A DNA stretch of 64,000 bases from Pseudomonas sp. SID14000 (GTDB taxonomy: Bacteria > Pseudomonadota > Gammaproteobacteria > Pseudomonadales > Pseudomonadaceae). The position numbers and the translations under genes were made by a program. Shown here piece after piece: positions 49,278-59,911 of this stretch. Below the pieces are notes generated by a model. It was given only the letters and a program-made list of their open reading frames with translations, did not search any database and was not told the DNA's origin. Position 1 is the first letter of the stretch. Every line of letters begins with the position of its first letter. Location: assembly GCF_002165135.1 (NCBI RefSeq), contig NZ_NFZQ01000001.1:310001-374000 (forward strand), read 5' to 3'.

Positions 49278-52200
49278 GGGTCTGGCTCCAGTGGGCAATG
49301 CTCTGCAACAGGACCGACTCCTGGTACGGCTTGCCCAGGTATTCGTTGACGCCGATGGCCATGGCACGGTCGCGGTGCTTCTGCCCGGTACGCGAGGTGA
49401 TCATGATGATCGGCAAGTCTTTCAACCGCTCGTCACGACGGATACGTGTGGCCACCTCGAAGCCGTCCATACGCGGCATCTCGATGTCCAGCAGCAACAC
49501 ATCGGGGCGGTGCTCTTCCAGCAAGGCCATGGCATCGACCCCGTCCTTGGCCGTCAGCACGCTCATGCCGTGGCGCTCCAGCAGGCGGCTGGTGACCTTG
49601 CGCACGGTCACCGAGTCGTCCACCACCATTACCAGCAACGCCCGCCGTGGCGCCGGGCCGAGCACCTGGCGCTGGGCTGCACCGCCGCCCGGCAGGCGCG
49701 CCCGGCGCCGCTGCTGGCCACGCAACTGGCCCAGCAGGTCGAGAATCAGCACCACCCGGCCGTCGCCCAGCAGCGTCGCCCCCGACAACCCGGCCACCGC
49801 AGCAAACTGCGGCCCCAGGCTCTTCACCACAATCTCGCGGCTGGGCGACAGGCTGTCGGCCTGGATGGCGAACGATTGCTCCTGGGAATGCACCAGCAGC
49901 ACCGGCAGCGGCACGCTCTGCCCGAGCAGTGCCGGACGCGGCAGGCCCTGCAGCAGCTCTCCCAGGTAGTGCAGCTCGTATTCGTGACCAGCGTACACAT
50001 AACGCGGGGCGTCCAGCTGGTAGCACGCCGCAAGCTCGGCCGGCGGCACGCGGACGATACCCTCGATGGTGTTCAGCGGAATCGCGTACTGCTCTTCGCC
50101 CAGGTGCACCATCAGCGCACGGTTGACCGACACGGTGAACGGCAGGCGGATCAGGAAGCGCGCGCCCTTGCCCTGGGCCGATTCGATACTCATCGAGCCG
50201 CCCAGCTGCTTGACCTCTTCGTGCACCACATCCATGCCCAGACCACGCCCGGAAATCTGGGTGATCTTCTCGGCGGTGGAAAAACCCGGGCGCAGGATGA
50301 ACTGGAGAATCTCGTGATCGCTCAGTTGCGCCTGCGGGTCCAGCAGGCCTCGTTTGATGGCCTTGCGGCGCACCGCTTCCAGTGGCACGCCGGCACCGTC
50401 GTCGGTCATTTCGATAACGATGTCCGCGCCTTCGTGCAGCAGGTTCAGGTGAATGGTGCCCTGCTCCGGCTTGCCGGCGGCCAGGCGCATTTCGCGGCTT
50501 TCCAGGCCATGGTCGACGGCGTTGCGCAGCATGTGCTCCAGCGGCGCCACCATGCGTTCAAGCACGCTGCGATCCAGCTCGCCCTCGGCGTTGCCGACCA
50601 CCAGTTCCACCTGCTTGCCCAGTTCGCTGGCCACCTGCCGCACCACACGCTGCAGGCGTGGCACCAGGCGCTCGAAGGGCACCATCAGGGTGGCGGTCAG
50701 GCCTTCCTGCAACTGGCTGTTCACCCGCGCCTGCTGCTGCAGCAGGCTGTAGGCCTCCTGGGCGCGCTGTGCCAAGGTTTCCTTGAGGTCGAGCAAGTCC
50801 GAGGCGGACTCGAACAGGGCCCGCGACAGCTGCTGCAACTGCGAATGGCGGTCCATTTCCAACGGGTCGAAGTCGTCATAGGCATCGCCTTCGAACTGCT
50901 GCCGGCTGGAGATCCGCCCTTGGGTCTCGATGTCCAGGCGCAGCAACTGGTCGCGCATGCGCTCGAGGGTGGTTTCCATCTCGTTGAGGGTGAACTGCGC
51001 ATCGTTGACCTGCTGCTCGATGCGCCCACGAATGATCGAGTGCTCACCAGCCAGGTTGCCCAGATCGTCCAGCAAGTCGGCATCGACCTTGACCATGTCG
51101 CCTGGCGCCCGCTCCGGGGCTGCCGCCGGCGCCTCGCTGGTGGCAGCCCCCACCGGCCCCTGGCCCGCCGCACTGTCAGTCAGCGCCGCGCTGCTGAAGT
51201 TGCGGATGTAGTCGATCAGCGCCGTGGCGGCATGCAGCGGCTGGCCCAGACGCACGGCATCGAGCATGTGCGCCAGGCGGTCGTGGCAGTTCTGCAGCAG
51301 GGCGAACAGTGGTGCGCTCGGCGGCAGGCGGCCAGCAGCCAGCAGCTCGTAGAGAAATTCCAGTTCGTGGGCCAGGTCGCCGATCGGCGCAATTTCGACC
51401 ATGCGCGCCACCCCCTTGAGGGTGTGCAGGTCGCGCATCAGGTTATCCACCTCGACGCTGCTGCGTGGGTCGGCTTGCCAACGCGCCAGGGCTGCAGCGG
51501 CACTCTCGACGATGTCCGAGCTTTCTTCGAGGAAGACTTCCAGCAGCTCTTCACCAGGGCTTTCCGGCTCTTCGATCAGCGGCTCAGCCGCAGCCGGCAG
51601 CAAAGGGTTGTGCGCCAACCCCAGGCCAAGGGTATCGGCAAGGTCCATGTCCGGGTGCAGCGGCGTGACCGTGTCGATGCCCACCAGGCCAGTGGCCTCC
51701 GGTGCCAAGGCCTGGCCCAGCAGGTTGCGCAGGCTGTCGACCAGCTCCGGCCTTGCCGGGATGTCCTGCCCGGCCGCCACTTCGTCGAGCATGTCCAGCA
51801 GGGCCTCATGGGCCCGCTGCGCGTGAGCGAAGAAGCGCGCATCGGCGGGCAGGCTGCCCTCCTCCACGGCGCCGTACAGGTCGAGCAAGGCCTCGCACAC
51901 GTCATCCATCTGCCACAGCTCGGCCAGGTGCGCGGCGTGGCCCAGGGTGGTCAGTTCGTCGAGCAGAGTGTCCAGCGCATCGCGCTGGCCGGGTTGTTCC
52001 TGCCAGCGCGACAGCAACGACTCGGCATCCAGCAGGATATCCATAGCCTGTGCCAGGAAGCTGGCGATCAACTGCGGGTCACGCTTGCTGCGCCGCATAC
52101 GCTGCGGGTCGTCATGCAAGCTGGCCAGGTGCCCATCCACTGCCTGGCCGACCTGCTCGATCAGCTCCGCGGCGCCGGGGATGGCCGCCAGCGGCGTGCT

Positions 52201-54222
52201 GTCGAGTTGTGCCAGGCCTAGGTGGAACAGCGAGCGCGCAGCTTCCAGCCATTCGATCTCGGCCATTTGCAGGGGCAGTTGGTGGCCCTTGTATTCCCGA
52301 GCCAGGCGGTCGAAGGCGGTGGCCAGTTCGGCGACCGGCATCACCCCGGCCATGGCCGCACTGCCCTTGAGCGTATGCAGGGCACGCTGCAGGCCATCGC
52401 TGACCAACGTGTCATGGCCGTCGGCGCCCTGCAGAAAAGCATCCAGGCTGGCCAGGTGGCCCTGCGCCTCGCTGCGGAAAATATCGAGCAATTGCGGGTC
52501 GAGGCCGTCGATCTCGGCCGCTGCCGGGGTATCGTTTTCTGCCAGGGCATGCAGGTGCCCGGCCAGTTGCTCGATTTCCGTCAGTTGTGGTAACTGGCCG
52601 GCGGCAAAGTCGGCCAGCAGGTCGGGCAGGTGGACGAACACCTGCTGCAGGGCCACTACACCTTCCGGGGTGAGCACACTGCGGCCCTCAAGCACCCGGT
52701 TCAGCAGGTGCTCAGCGCCCCAGGCCAGCTCGGCCACCGCCTCGGCATGCACCATGCGGCCGCTGCCCTTGAGCGTATGCAAGGCGCGACGCACTTCTCC
52801 CAGTGCCTCGCGCTGCTGGTTGTCGGCACGCCAGCGCAGCCAGTGGCGCTCGATTTCCGGCAGCAGTTCACCGGCCTCGTCGAGAAACACTTCGCGCAAC
52901 TCGTCATCAATGCCATCAGCGCTGCCATCGTGGCCTGCAGTGGCCTCGACCAGCGCGCAGTGCACGCCCAGCGTCGCCAGGCTGGCGTGCGCCATGTCGA
53001 TGAAGGGCTGGCCATCCGCCAATGGGTCCGCCACCCGCCATTGCAGGTAGCATTCGGCGGCACTCAAGGCCTCGGCCAGGTGCCGCAGCTCGTCGGCTGG
53101 CGGCTCCACCTCCAGGTGCTGCAGCCAGCGCTGCACATAGCTGGCGCAACCGGCAAACAGCTCGGCCACGGCCGGCAACATCAACATCGCCAGAGCCCCG
53201 CGAATCTGCTGCAACAACCCTGGCAAGGCTTGCAGGCGTTGCCGCGGCCAGTCGGATTCCAGGCAATCGCCGATAAGGTCCTTGGCCTGCTGCAGCACAT
53301 TCAGCGACTCGTTCAACACCAGTTGGCGGATTTCGGCCAGGTCCGAGCCCGGCAGGCCGCCCTGGCCGTTTTCCTCCAGCGGGCCGACCATGCCATTGAG
53401 CGTGGCCTCCACATACAGCAGGGCCCCCGCTACATCCATCAACACCGCGTCGTCCACCGCCCGCTCGCCCTGGGCCAGGGCCTGTAGCGCCAGCACCTGG
53501 TCGATGATCACCCGACGTGGCTGCTGAAAGCCCAGCACCGCCAAGGTGTCGGCCACGTGGCGCAGCGGTGCCAGCAGGGCATCGAGCTGCTCGCTGTGCT
53601 GGCGATCACCGCGCACGAACTGGTCCAGGCGCTCCTTTATGCGCATCAGGTCGTCGCACAGCGCGGTCACCACCGAGCGCAGGGCATCGCGGCCCGGCCC
53701 GGCCTGCAACTGCTCGCGCCAGTTGCCCAGCGACAGGTCGAGGTTGGCCAGGTCGTCGGCGCCAGCAAACCGTTGGGTGGCTCCGCTGATCAGGCTGGCC
53801 TGGGCCAATGGCTCCTCGCCACGGCAGGCACGCAGCTGGTTGAGCAGCGGCAGCATCACCAGGGGCAGGTCGTGGCGGGCGCCGCGCAAGCGTTCCAGAT
53901 ACGACGGCAATTGCTCCAGGCCGCGGAACAATGCACCCAGGCAATCACCGCGAGGGCTGACCTGGCCATCGGCCAAGGCCTTGGCGAACAGCTCCAGTTC
54001 TTCGGCCAGGCGCGTGGCCCCGCGCAGTTCGAGCATGCGCAGGCAACCATGCACCTGGTGCAGGTTGTCGACCACGAACGCCAGCATCGACAGGTCGCCC
54101 GGCTCGCCGGCAAAGCGCTCCAGTGCCTGGCGCGCTTGGCCCAGGCAGTCCAGGATGGCGGCCTTGGTCCAGGCCAGCGCCACCGTGTCGTGACGCTCCG
54201 GGCTTACAGCAACTACAGCCAT
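49270..54222 (-). CDS. chpA: ChpA: multi-Hpt hybrid histidine kinase of the type IV pilus chemosensory system
   Basis: A 1650-residue CheA-like protein. Canonical Hpt sites HTLKG occur at ~480, ~616 and ~931; degenerate Hpt-like repeats at ~54 (LHQVHGCL), ~350 (LLQQIRGA) and ~755 (LTTLGHAA). Then a dimerisation segment, HATPase (HMLRNAVDHG ~1232, GRGLGMDVV ~1327), CheW domain (~1390-1495) and a C-terminal receiver (VVDDSVTVRK; Asp in LLLDIEMP ~1577). P. aeruginosa ChpA is much longer (~2.5 kb-residue class) with more xPt domains. Start at 54222 follows GAGGAG; a GTG two codons earlier is possible. Controls twitching and surface sensing through PilG/PilH. Confidence 0.92.
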   Translation of the reverse strand: MAVVAVSPERHDTVALAWTKAAILDCLGQARQALERFAGEPGDLSMLAFVVDNLHQVHGCLRMLELRGATRLAEELELFAKALADGQVSPRGDCLGALFRGLEQLPSYLERLRGARHDLPLVMLPLLNQLRACRGEEPLAQASLISGATQRFAGADDLANLDLSLGNWREQLQAGPGRDALRSVVTALCDDLMRIKERLDQFVRGDRQHSEQLDALLAPLRHVADTLAVLGFQQPRRVIIDQVLALQALAQGERAVDDAVLMDVAGALLYVEATLNGMVGPLEENGQGGLPGSDLAEIRQLVLNESLNVLQQAKDLIGDCLESDWPRQRLQALPGLLQQIRGALAMLMLPAVAELFAGCASYVQRWLQHLEVEPPADELRHLAEALSAAECYLQWRVADPLADGQPFIDMAHASLATLGVHCALVEATAGHDGSADGIDDELREVFLDEAGELLPEIERHWLRWRADNQQREALGEVRRALHTLKGSGRMVHAEAVAELAWGAEHLLNRVLEGRSVLTPEGVVALQQVFVHLPDLLADFAAGQLPQLTEIEQLAGHLHALAENDTPAAAEIDGLDPQLLDIFRSEAQGHLASLDAFLQGADGHDTLVSDGLQRALHTLKGSAAMAGVMPVAELATAFDRLAREYKGHQLPLQMAEIEWLEAARSLFHLGLAQLDSTPLAAIPGAAELIEQVGQAVDGHLASLHDDPQRMRRSKRDPQLIASFLAQAMDILLDAESLLSRWQEQPGQRDALDTLLDELTTLGHAAHLAELWQMDDVCEALLDLYGAVEEGSLPADARFFAHAQRAHEALLDMLDEVAAGQDIPARPELVDSLRNLLGQALAPEATGLVGIDTVTPLHPDMDLADTLGLGLAHNPLLPAAAEPLIEEPESPGEELLEVFLEESSDIVESAAAALARWQADPRSSVEVDNLMRDLHTLKGVARMVEIAPIGDLAHELEFLYELLAAGRLPPSAPLFALLQNCHDRLAHMLDAVRLGQPLHAATALIDYIRNFSSAALTDSAAGQGPVGAATSEAPAAAPERAPGDMVKVDADLLDDLGNLAGEHSIIRGRIEQQVNDAQFTLNEMETTLERMRDQLLRLDIETQGRISSRQQFEGDAYDDFDPLEMDRHSQLQQLSRALFESASDLLDLKETLAQRAQEAYSLLQQQARVNSQLQEGLTATLMVPFERLVPRLQRVVRQVASELGKQVELVVGNAEGELDRSVLERMVAPLEHMLRNAVDHGLESREMRLAAGKPEQGTIHLNLLHEGADIVIEMTDDGAGVPLEAVRRKAIKRGLLDPQAQLSDHEILQFILRPGFSTAEKITQISGRGLGMDVVHEEVKQLGGSMSIESAQGKGARFLIRLPFTVSVNRALMVHLGEEQYAIPLNTIEGIVRVPPAELAACYQLDAPRYVYAGHEYELHYLGELLQGLPRPALLGQSVPLPVLLVHSQEQSFAIQADSLSPSREIVVKSLGPQFAAVAGLSGATLLGDGRVVLILDLLGQLRGQQRRRARLPGGGAAQRQVLGPAPRRALLVMVVDDSVTVRKVTSRLLERHGMSVLTAKDGVDAMALLEEHRPDVLLLDIEMPRMDGFEVATRIRRDERLKDLPIIMITSRTGQKHRDRAMAIGVNEYLGKPYQESVLLQSIAHWSQTHA

Positions 54223-54231
54223 GGGCACTCC

Positions 54232-56298
54232 TCAGCGCTGCTCGTCAGTTGGGCTCTGCTGGGGCGGCAGGGTGAACCCGGACACCGAACGGCGCATTTC
54301 GCTGGCCATGCGCGCCAGGTGCCGGATGCTGTCGGCGGTGGCGCTGGAGCCGGCGGAGGTCTGCGCGGTAATCTGCTGGATGACCGCCATTGTATGGGAG
54401 ATCTGCCCGGCCGACGAAGTCTGCAACTGTGCAGCGTCCGAGATGCTGTGGATAAGGTCGGCGAGGTTCTGCGATACGCCTTCGATCTCGGCCAGCGCCA
54501 CCCCGGCATCCTGGGCCAGGCGGGCACCGCGCACCACTTCGGCGGTAGTCTGCTCCATGGAGATCACCGCCTCGTTGGTATCGGCCTGGATGGTGCGCAC
54601 CAGCGCCTCGATCTGCCGGGTGGCCGACGATGAGCGTTCGGCCAGGCGCTGTACTTCGTCGGCGACCACGGCAAAACCACGGCCGGCCTCGCCGGCCAGC
54701 GAGGCCTGAATCGCCGCGTTGAGGGCAAGGATGTTGGTCTGGTCGGCAATGTCGTCGATCAGGCTGACAATGTCACCAATTTCCTGGGAAGACTCACCGA
54801 GGCGCTTGATCCGTTTGGCAGTGTCCTGGATCTGCTCGCGAATGTTGTCCATGCCGTTGATGGTGTTGTGTACCACCTCGTTGCCCTTGTTGGCGATCGC
54901 CACCGAGCGCTCGGCCACCTTGGCCGACTCGTAGGCATGTGCCGAAACCCGGTCGATCGACTCGACCATGTCGCCAACCGCCTCGGACGCCTCGCTGATC
55001 TGCTCGGCCTGGTGCTCGGAGGCCTTGGCCAGTTGGCGTGCGGTGTTCTGCGTGTCCTGCACAGCGGCAGCGACCTGCATGGCGCTGTGGTTGATGGTAG
55101 CGACCAGATCGCGCAATTGGTCCACGGAATAGTTGATCGAGTCGGCAATGGCGCCGGTGAAGTCTTCGGTCACCGACACGGTCACGGTCAGGTCGCCGTC
55201 AGCCAGCTCCTCGATTTCGTCGAGCAGGCGCATGATTGCCTGCTGGTTGCGTTCGTTTTTTTCCGCCGTCTCGCGCAGTTGGCGATTGGTGGTGCGTACC
55301 ATGACCAGACCGATGAGGATGATCGAAGCCAGCGCCAGCAGGCCCAAGGCATAGCCGCCGACGGTGTCGAGGGTGCGCCCACCGGCCAGGTTCTCGAAAC
55401 CGTTGGCCAGGTGCGAGGCCTCGTCGAGCAGGGTTTGCGACAGGCTGAAGATGTTGCCCGCGGCCTCGCGCACGCGGAACAGTTCCGGTGAGGTTTCGAG
55501 GATTTCATCCACCGAACCGGCAACGAACTGGAACAACTCGGCGATTTCGGCCAGGCGCGCACGGGCGTCGGCGTCCTCGACACGGGTCACCTGGATCGCC
55601 GCGTTGCCACTGAGCATACCCTCGAGCACCTGGCCGAAGCGCCCGGCATCGCGGCCAAAGGCGTCGGCTGCCTGGGCCGCAGTGTCGTCACCGGCCAACA
55701 CGGTGTTGACCGAGCCGAGGATGCGTTCGGCCAGCAGCAGCTGGCGCTGGGCCACTGCCACCTGGGTGGCCGGGGCACCGCTTTGCAGCAGGATCTCGAC
55801 CACTTTCTCGTATTCCACCTGCAACTGCGGCACGGTCTCGGCCAGGGTCGCCGCCACCTGGTGCAGCGACAGCACGGTCTGCTCGCTGGCCAGGATGGTA
55901 TCGGTGTTCCTGCGCAGGTTTTCCCAGTCGCGGCGTACCGTTTCCATCTCGTCACGCACCGTGGGCGGTGCAGGTGGCAGGCCGGTGGACTTGTCCCCCT
56001 GGCGCAGGTAGCCCCAGCGCCGTTCGAAATCGTTGCGCGCATCCGACAGCAGCTTGAAGGCCAGGGCCTTGCCGGCGGCGGCTTCAGTGGCGTTCTTGGC
56101 GATGCGCTGCGACAGTACACGCAGTTCGCCGGCATGGCCGATGTACTGCTTGTCGTAGTTGGACTGGGTGTTCAGATAAGCAAAGTTGGCGAACAGCAGG
56201 ATGATCGACAGGATCAGGATCAGGAACAGCACGGTGATCTGCGCGATGCTGCGGGTACGTGGGGTCACGGTGGTGACGGGGGTGACGGGCTTGTTCAC
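54232..56298 (-). CDS. pilJ: PilJ methyl-accepting chemotaxis receptor
   Basis: A 688-residue MCP. TM1 at ~20-42 ([20 protein letters not shown]), a ~280-residue periplasmic PilJ domain pair, TM2 at ~322-345, HAMP, and the signalling hairpin [20 protein letters not shown]. In P. aeruginosa PilJ reads pilus retraction via PilA. It lies 9 bp upstream of chpA. The C-terminus has no CheR/CheB-tethering pentapeptide. Confidence 0.94.
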   Translation of the reverse strand: MNKPVTPVTTVTPRTRSIAQITVLFLILILSIILLFANFAYLNTQSNYDKQYIGHAGELRVLSQRIAKNATEAAAGKALAFKLLSDARNDFERRWGYLRQGDKSTGLPPAPPTVRDEMETVRRDWENLRRNTDTILASEQTVLSLHQVAATLAETVPQLQVEYEKVVEILLQSGAPATQVAVAQRQLLLAERILGSVNTVLAGDDTAAQAADAFGRDAGRFGQVLEGMLSGNAAIQVTRVEDADARARLAEIAELFQFVAGSVDEILETSPELFRVREAAGNIFSLSQTLLDEASHLANGFENLAGGRTLDTVGGYALGLLALASIILIGLVMVRTTNRQLRETAEKNERNQQAIMRLLDEIEELADGDLTVTVSVTEDFTGAIADSINYSVDQLRDLVATINHSAMQVAAAVQDTQNTARQLAKASEHQAEQISEASEAVGDMVESIDRVSAHAYESAKVAERSVAIANKGNEVVHNTINGMDNIREQIQDTAKRIKRLGESSQEIGDIVSLIDDIADQTNILALNAAIQASLAGEAGRGFAVVADEVQRLAERSSSATRQIEALVRTIQADTNEAVISMEQTTAEVVRGARLAQDAGVALAEIEGVSQNLADLIHSISDAAQLQTSSAGQISHTMAVIQQITAQTSAGSSATADSIRHLARMASEMRRSVSGFTLPPQQSPTDEQR

Positions 56299-56309
56299 GT
56301 TCGCAGGTC

Positions 56310-56864
56310 CTATAACGCCACATCGAGAAAGCCCGGCGCCTGGGCCAGGGCGAAGGGGCTGAAGATCGCCCAGTTGCGTTCACGCGGGAAATGCCCCCGC
56401 ACGAAGGGTGCAGCGGCGCGAATCAGAGGCTGTGGTGGCGACAGCTGCAGGCTGTCCAGGGCAAAGTGCTGCAGGCCCAGCACCTCGTCCACCAGCAGGC
56501 CGACGAACAGGTCCTCGTGGTCCAGCACCAGTACCCGCCGCTGCTTGCCCGGGGCGGCGTGGCCCAGACCGAAAAAGCTGCTCAGGTCCATTACCGGCAA
56601 CAGCCGGCCGCGCAGGTTGGCCACCCCGCACACCCACGGCTGCACGCCGGGGACGCGGCTGCTGCGCGGTTCACGCAGCACCTCGGCCACCTCCCCCATG
56701 GGCGCGACGAACCACTGCCCGGCAATGCGAAAGCCGATACCGCTCCACTGCTGCAGGCGGTTGTCCTGCGGCGGCTGGTCGGCGACCAGCAGGCGGCAAC
56801 GCCGGTCGATGTCCAGCAACAACTCGAAGGCCGTCAGCGACGCGCCCTGCGGGCGGGTGGTCAA
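56310..56864 (-). CDS. pilI: PilI, CheW-like coupling protein
   Basis: A 184-residue CheW domain ([17 protein letters not shown] as in Pil[21 protein letters not shown]). The start appears to be TTG 56864, overlapping the pilH stop in TTGA; no ATG lies near. Couples PilJ to ChpA. Between pilH and pilJ, 11 bp before pilJ. Confidence 0.9.
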   Translation of the reverse strand: MTTRPQGASLTAFELLLDIDRRCRLLVADQPPQDNRLQQWSGIGFRIAGQWFVAPMGEVAEVLREPRSSRVPGVQPWVCGVANLRGRLLPVMDLSSFFGLGHAAPGKQRRVLVLDHEDLFVGLLVDEVLGLQHFALDSLQLSPPQPLIRAAAPFVRGHFPRERNWAIFSPFALAQAPGFLDVAL

Positions 56865-57226
56865 GCTCCCAGCACTTCTTTGAGCTTGGCGATCAGCGCA
56901 TCCTCTTCCACCGGTTTGGTCAGGAAGTCACGGGCGCCCTGGCGCGTGGCCCAGATACGGTCGGTTTCCTGGTCCTTGGTGGTCACCACGATCACCGGGA
57001 TGGCGCTGGTTTCCGGGTCCTTGCTGAGCTGGCGGGTGGCCTGGAAGCCGTTCATGCCGGGCATGACGATGTCCATCAGCACCGCGTCGGGCTTGTCCTG
57101 CCGGGCCAGGGCCACGCCATCGGCACCGTTGCTGGCCTTGAGCACCTGGTAACCGTGCTTTTCCAGCCATTCGGTCAATCTGTACATCTCTGTCGGCGAG
57201 TCGTCGACAATCAGAACTCGGGCCAT
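56861..57226 (-). CDS. pilH: PilH single-domain response regulator
   Basis: A 121-residue CheY-like receiver: VLIVDDSPTEMYRLTEWL, acceptor Asp in VLMDIVMPGMNGF, VVTTKDQETDR and Lys in DFLTKPVEE. Counterpart of P. aeruginosa PilH, which opposes PilG and promotes retraction-linked signalling. Stop overlaps the pilI start. Confidence 0.93.
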   Translation of the reverse strand: MARVLIVDDSPTEMYRLTEWLEKHGYQVLKASNGADGVALARQDKPDAVLMDIVMPGMNGFQATRQLSKDPETSAIPVIVVTTKDQETDRIWATRQGARDFLTKPVEEDALIAKLKEVLGA

Positions 57227-57273
57227 GCTGTTTCCCCATCAGGAAAGTAGAACCGTGCCATGGCGGGGCGCGG

Positions 57274-57690
57274 TCAGGGTGCGTGTTGTTGGGCTGCGGC
57301 AAAGCCGGGCACGTGGGCGCGGATCGCGTCGAGCAGTTCTTCCTTGCTGAACGGTTTGGTCAGGAACTGGTCGGAGCCGACCACCCGGCCACGGGCCTTG
57401 TCGAACAGGCCGTCGCGTGACGACAGCAGAATGACCGGGGTGTCCTTGAAGGCACTGTTGTGCTTGATCACCGCGCAGGTCTGGTAGCCGTCCAGGCGCG
57501 GCATCAACACATCGACGAAGATGATGCTGGGCTGGTGGTCGACGATCTTGGCCAGGGCATCGAAGCCATCGCTGGCAGTGATCACCTCGCAGCCCGCTTC
57601 ACCGAGCAACATCTGCGCGGTGCGGCGGATCGTGCGCGAATCGTCGATCACCATCACCTTCAGGGGTTGTTCCATCTGTTGGGCTACCAT
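57274..57690 (-). CDS. pilG: PilG single-domain response regulator
   Basis: A receiver of 138 residues (133 from the inner Met): VMVIDDSRTIRRTAQMLL, acceptor Asp in IIFVDVLMPRLDGYQTCAVI, Lys in QFLTKPFSKEEL, closely matching P. aeruginosa PilG. Start at 57690 has AGGA 9 bp upstream; P. aeruginosa PilG starts at the equivalent of Met 57675 (MEQPLK). First gene of the operon, divergent from gshB; the 222-bp gap holds a single REP. Confidence 0.92.
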   Translation of the reverse strand: MVAQQMEQPLKVMVIDDSRTIRRTAQMLLGEAGCEVITASDGFDALAKIVDHQPSIIFVDVLMPRLDGYQTCAVIKHNSAFKDTPVILLSSRDGLFDKARGRVVGSDQFLTKPFSKEELLDAIRAHVPGFAAAQQHAP

Positions 57691-57713
57691 TTGCCGAAAT
57701 CCTGGGGCCATCG

Positions 57714-57757
57714 TGGGAGCGGCGTTGCGTCGCGAAAGGGCTGCGCAGCAGCCCCAT
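57714..57757. repeat. Single REP, 'cgcaacgccgc' subtype
   Basis: GTGGGAGCGGCGTTGCGTCG then CGAAAGGGCTGCGCAGCAGC: an unpaired copy with the small outer hairpin, between pilG and gshB. Confidence 0.7.
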
Positions 57758-57912
57758 GGGCCTGTCATTCAGCACTATGACTGGCATTTTTAGCACACTC
57801 CGGGTGGCCATTCCATCTGCCGCGCCCCTTGACCGGCAGCGCTCACAGCGCCACCCTGAGCCACTTTTCTTTCGATCCATCGCGGCCATTCGCCGCCAAG
57901 AGGAACCACCCC

Positions 57913-58866
57913 ATGAGCGTTCGCCTCGGCATTGTCATGGACCCCATCGCGTCCATCTCCTACAAGAAGGACAGCTCGCTGGCCATGCTGCTGGCCGCCC
58001 AGGCACGCGGCTGGAGCCTGTTCTACATGGAGCAGCGCGACTTGTACCTGGGCGCCGGCCAGGCCCGTGCGCAGATGCGCCCGCTGAAAGTGTTCGCCGA
58101 CCCGGCCCGCTGGTTCGAATTGGGCGAGGAGCAGGACAGCGCACTGGCCGACCTGGACGTGATCCTGATGCGCAAGGACCCGCCCTTCGACATGGAGTTC
58201 GTCTACAGCACCTACCTGCTGGAGCAGGCCGAGCGCGAGGGCGTGCTGGTGGTCAACCGCCCGCAGAGCCTGCGCGACTGCAACGAGAAACTGTTCGCCA
58301 CCCAGTTCCACCAGTGCATGGCGCCGACGCTGGTCAGCCGCCGCGTGGACATTCTGCGCGAGTTCGCCGACAGCCGGGGTGACGTCATCCTCAAGCCACT
58401 GGACGGCATGGGGGGGGCGTCGGTGTTCCGCCACCGCAAGGACGATCCCAACCTGTCGGTGATTCTGGAAACCCTGACCCGGCACGGCAACCAGCAGATC
58501 ATGGCGCAGGAATACCTGCCGCAGATCAAGGACGGCGACAAGCGTATCCTGATGATCGACGGCGAGCCGGTCGACTACTGCCTGGCGCGCATCCCGGCCA
58601 GCGGCGAGACCCGTGGCAACCTGGCCGCCGGCGGCCGTGGCGAGGCACGCCCACTGACCGACCGCGACCGCTGGATCGCCGCCCAGGTCGGCCCGACCCT
58701 GCGCGAGAAGGGCCTGCTGTTCGTGGGCCTGGACGTGATCGGCGACTACCTCACCGAGATCAACGTCACCAGCCCCACCTGCATCCGCGAGATCGATGCC
58801 GCCTACAACACCGATATCGGCGGGCAATTGATGGATGCCATTGATCGCCAGCTGAAGGCGCGCTGA
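57913..58866 (+). CDS. gshB: Glutathione synthetase
   Basis: A 317-residue ATP-grasp enzyme: RLGIVMDPIASISYKKDSSL at the N-terminus, ILKPLDGMGGASVFR (ATP loop), GDKRILMIDGEPVDYCLARI and VIGDYLTEINVTSPTCIREI (Mg2+ ligands Glu/Asn). Adds Gly to gamma-Glu-Cys. GAGGA precedes ATG 57913. Adjacent to pilG as in P. aeruginosa (PA0407/PA0408). Confidence 0.96.
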   Translation: MSVRLGIVMDPIASISYKKDSSLAMLLAAQARGWSLFYMEQRDLYLGAGQARAQMRPLKVFADPARWFELGEEQDSALADLDVILMRKDPPFDMEFVYSTYLLEQAEREGVLVVNRPQSLRDCNEKLFATQFHQCMAPTLVSRRVDILREFADSRGDVILKPLDGMGGASVFRHRKDDPNLSVILETLTRHGNQQIMAQEYLPQIKDGDKRILMIDGEPVDYCLARIPASGETRGNLAAGGRGEARPLTDRDRWIAAQVGPTLREKGLLFVGLDVIGDYLTEINVTSPTCIREIDAAYNTDIGGQLMDAIDRQLKAR

Positions 58867-58957
58867 CCGCCGACGCACGGCAACAACCCAGAGTGGGGTA
58901 TGATGCGGGTCCTTTTTGCCTGGCCTGCTACCCCGCCCTGCGGTTGCTGGATACCCG

Positions 58958-59863
58958 ATGACGCTGCCTGCTGACATCCCCGCCGACCTGCTGCCCCCCC
59001 GTGTTCGCCCGGCGGACCGGCTCGGCTTCACCCTGTTCCTGGCTGTCCTGGTGCACCTGGCGCTGCTACTTGGCGTCGGTTTCAGCGTGGTCAAGCCTGC
59101 CGAAATCCGCCACACCATGGACATCACCCTGGCCACCTTCAAGAGCGAGAAACCGCCCGAGAAGGCCGATTTCCAGGCCCAGGACAACCAGCAGGGCAGC
59201 GGCACCCTGGACAAAAAAGCGGTGCCCAAGACCACCGAACTGGCGCCGTTCCAGGACAGCAAGATCAACAAGATCACCCCGCCGCCCGCCGCGAAGCCCG
59301 AGGTGGTACCGCCCCCTGTCCCGCAGAAGTCGGCGGTAGTGACTACCGCGCCCAAGCCACAGAAGGTCGAGCCCAAGCCCAAGGAAAGCAAGGCGCAGCC
59401 CAAGCCGGCCACGCCAGCGCCAGACTTCGACAGCTCGCAGCTGTCCAGCCAGATCGCCAGCCTGGAGGCGGAGCTGTCCAACGAGCAGCAGATGTATGCC
59501 AAACGCCCGCGAATCCACCGCCTGAACGCCGCCTCGACCATGCGCGACAAGGGCGCCTGGTACAAGGAAGAGTGGCGCAAGAAGGTCGAGCGGGTAGGTA
59601 ACCTGAACTACCCCGATGAAGCACGCCGGCAGCAGATATACGGCAACTTGCGCATGATGGTGTCGATCAACCGCGATGGCTCGCTGTACGAGGTGCTGGT
59701 GCTGGAGTCGTCCGGGCAGCCGGTGCTGGACCAGGCGGCGCAGCGCATCGTGCGGCTGGCAGCGCCGTTTGCACCGTTTACCGGGGACCTGGCCGAATTT
59801 GACCGGCTGGAGATCATCCGCACATGGCGCTTTGCCCGTGGGGACCGTTTGTCCAGTAACTGA
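58958..59863 (+). CDS. tonB3: TonB-like energy transducer (TonB3 type)
   Basis: A 301-residue protein: one TM at ~25-46 (FTLFLAVLVHLALLLGVGFS), a Pro/Lys-rich periplasmic linker (~95-150, PKPQKVEPKPKESKAQPKP), a short helical segment, and a C-terminal TonB domain (YPDEARRQQIYGNLRMMVSI). The position between gshB and yqgE matches P. aeruginosa tonB3 (PA0406), which is linked to twitching motility. No exbB/exbD or receptor gene is adjacent. Confidence 0.85.
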   Translation: MTLPADIPADLLPPRVRPADRLGFTLFLAVLVHLALLLGVGFSVVKPAEIRHTMDITLATFKSEKPPEKADFQAQDNQQGSGTLDKKAVPKTTELAPFQDSKINKITPPPAAKPEVVPPPVPQKSAVVTTAPKPQKVEPKPKESKAQPKPATPAPDFDSSQLSSQIASLEAELSNEQQMYAKRPRIHRLNAASTMRDKGAWYKEEWRKKVERVGNLNYPDEARRQQIYGNLRMMVSINRDGSLYEVLVLESSGQPVLDQAAQRIVRLAAPFAPFTGDLAEFDRLEIIRTWRFARGDRLSSN

Positions 59864-59911
59864 GTTTTTGCCTTGGGTGTAGGGCTTTGGGTACGCGGTG
59901 GCGCGGATATA

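Noticed and set aside
49021-52221. A >1000-codon open frame antisense to chpA
   Set aside because: High GC removes stops from antisense frames; the minus strand carries clear Hpt, HATPase and receiver motifs, the plus frame none.
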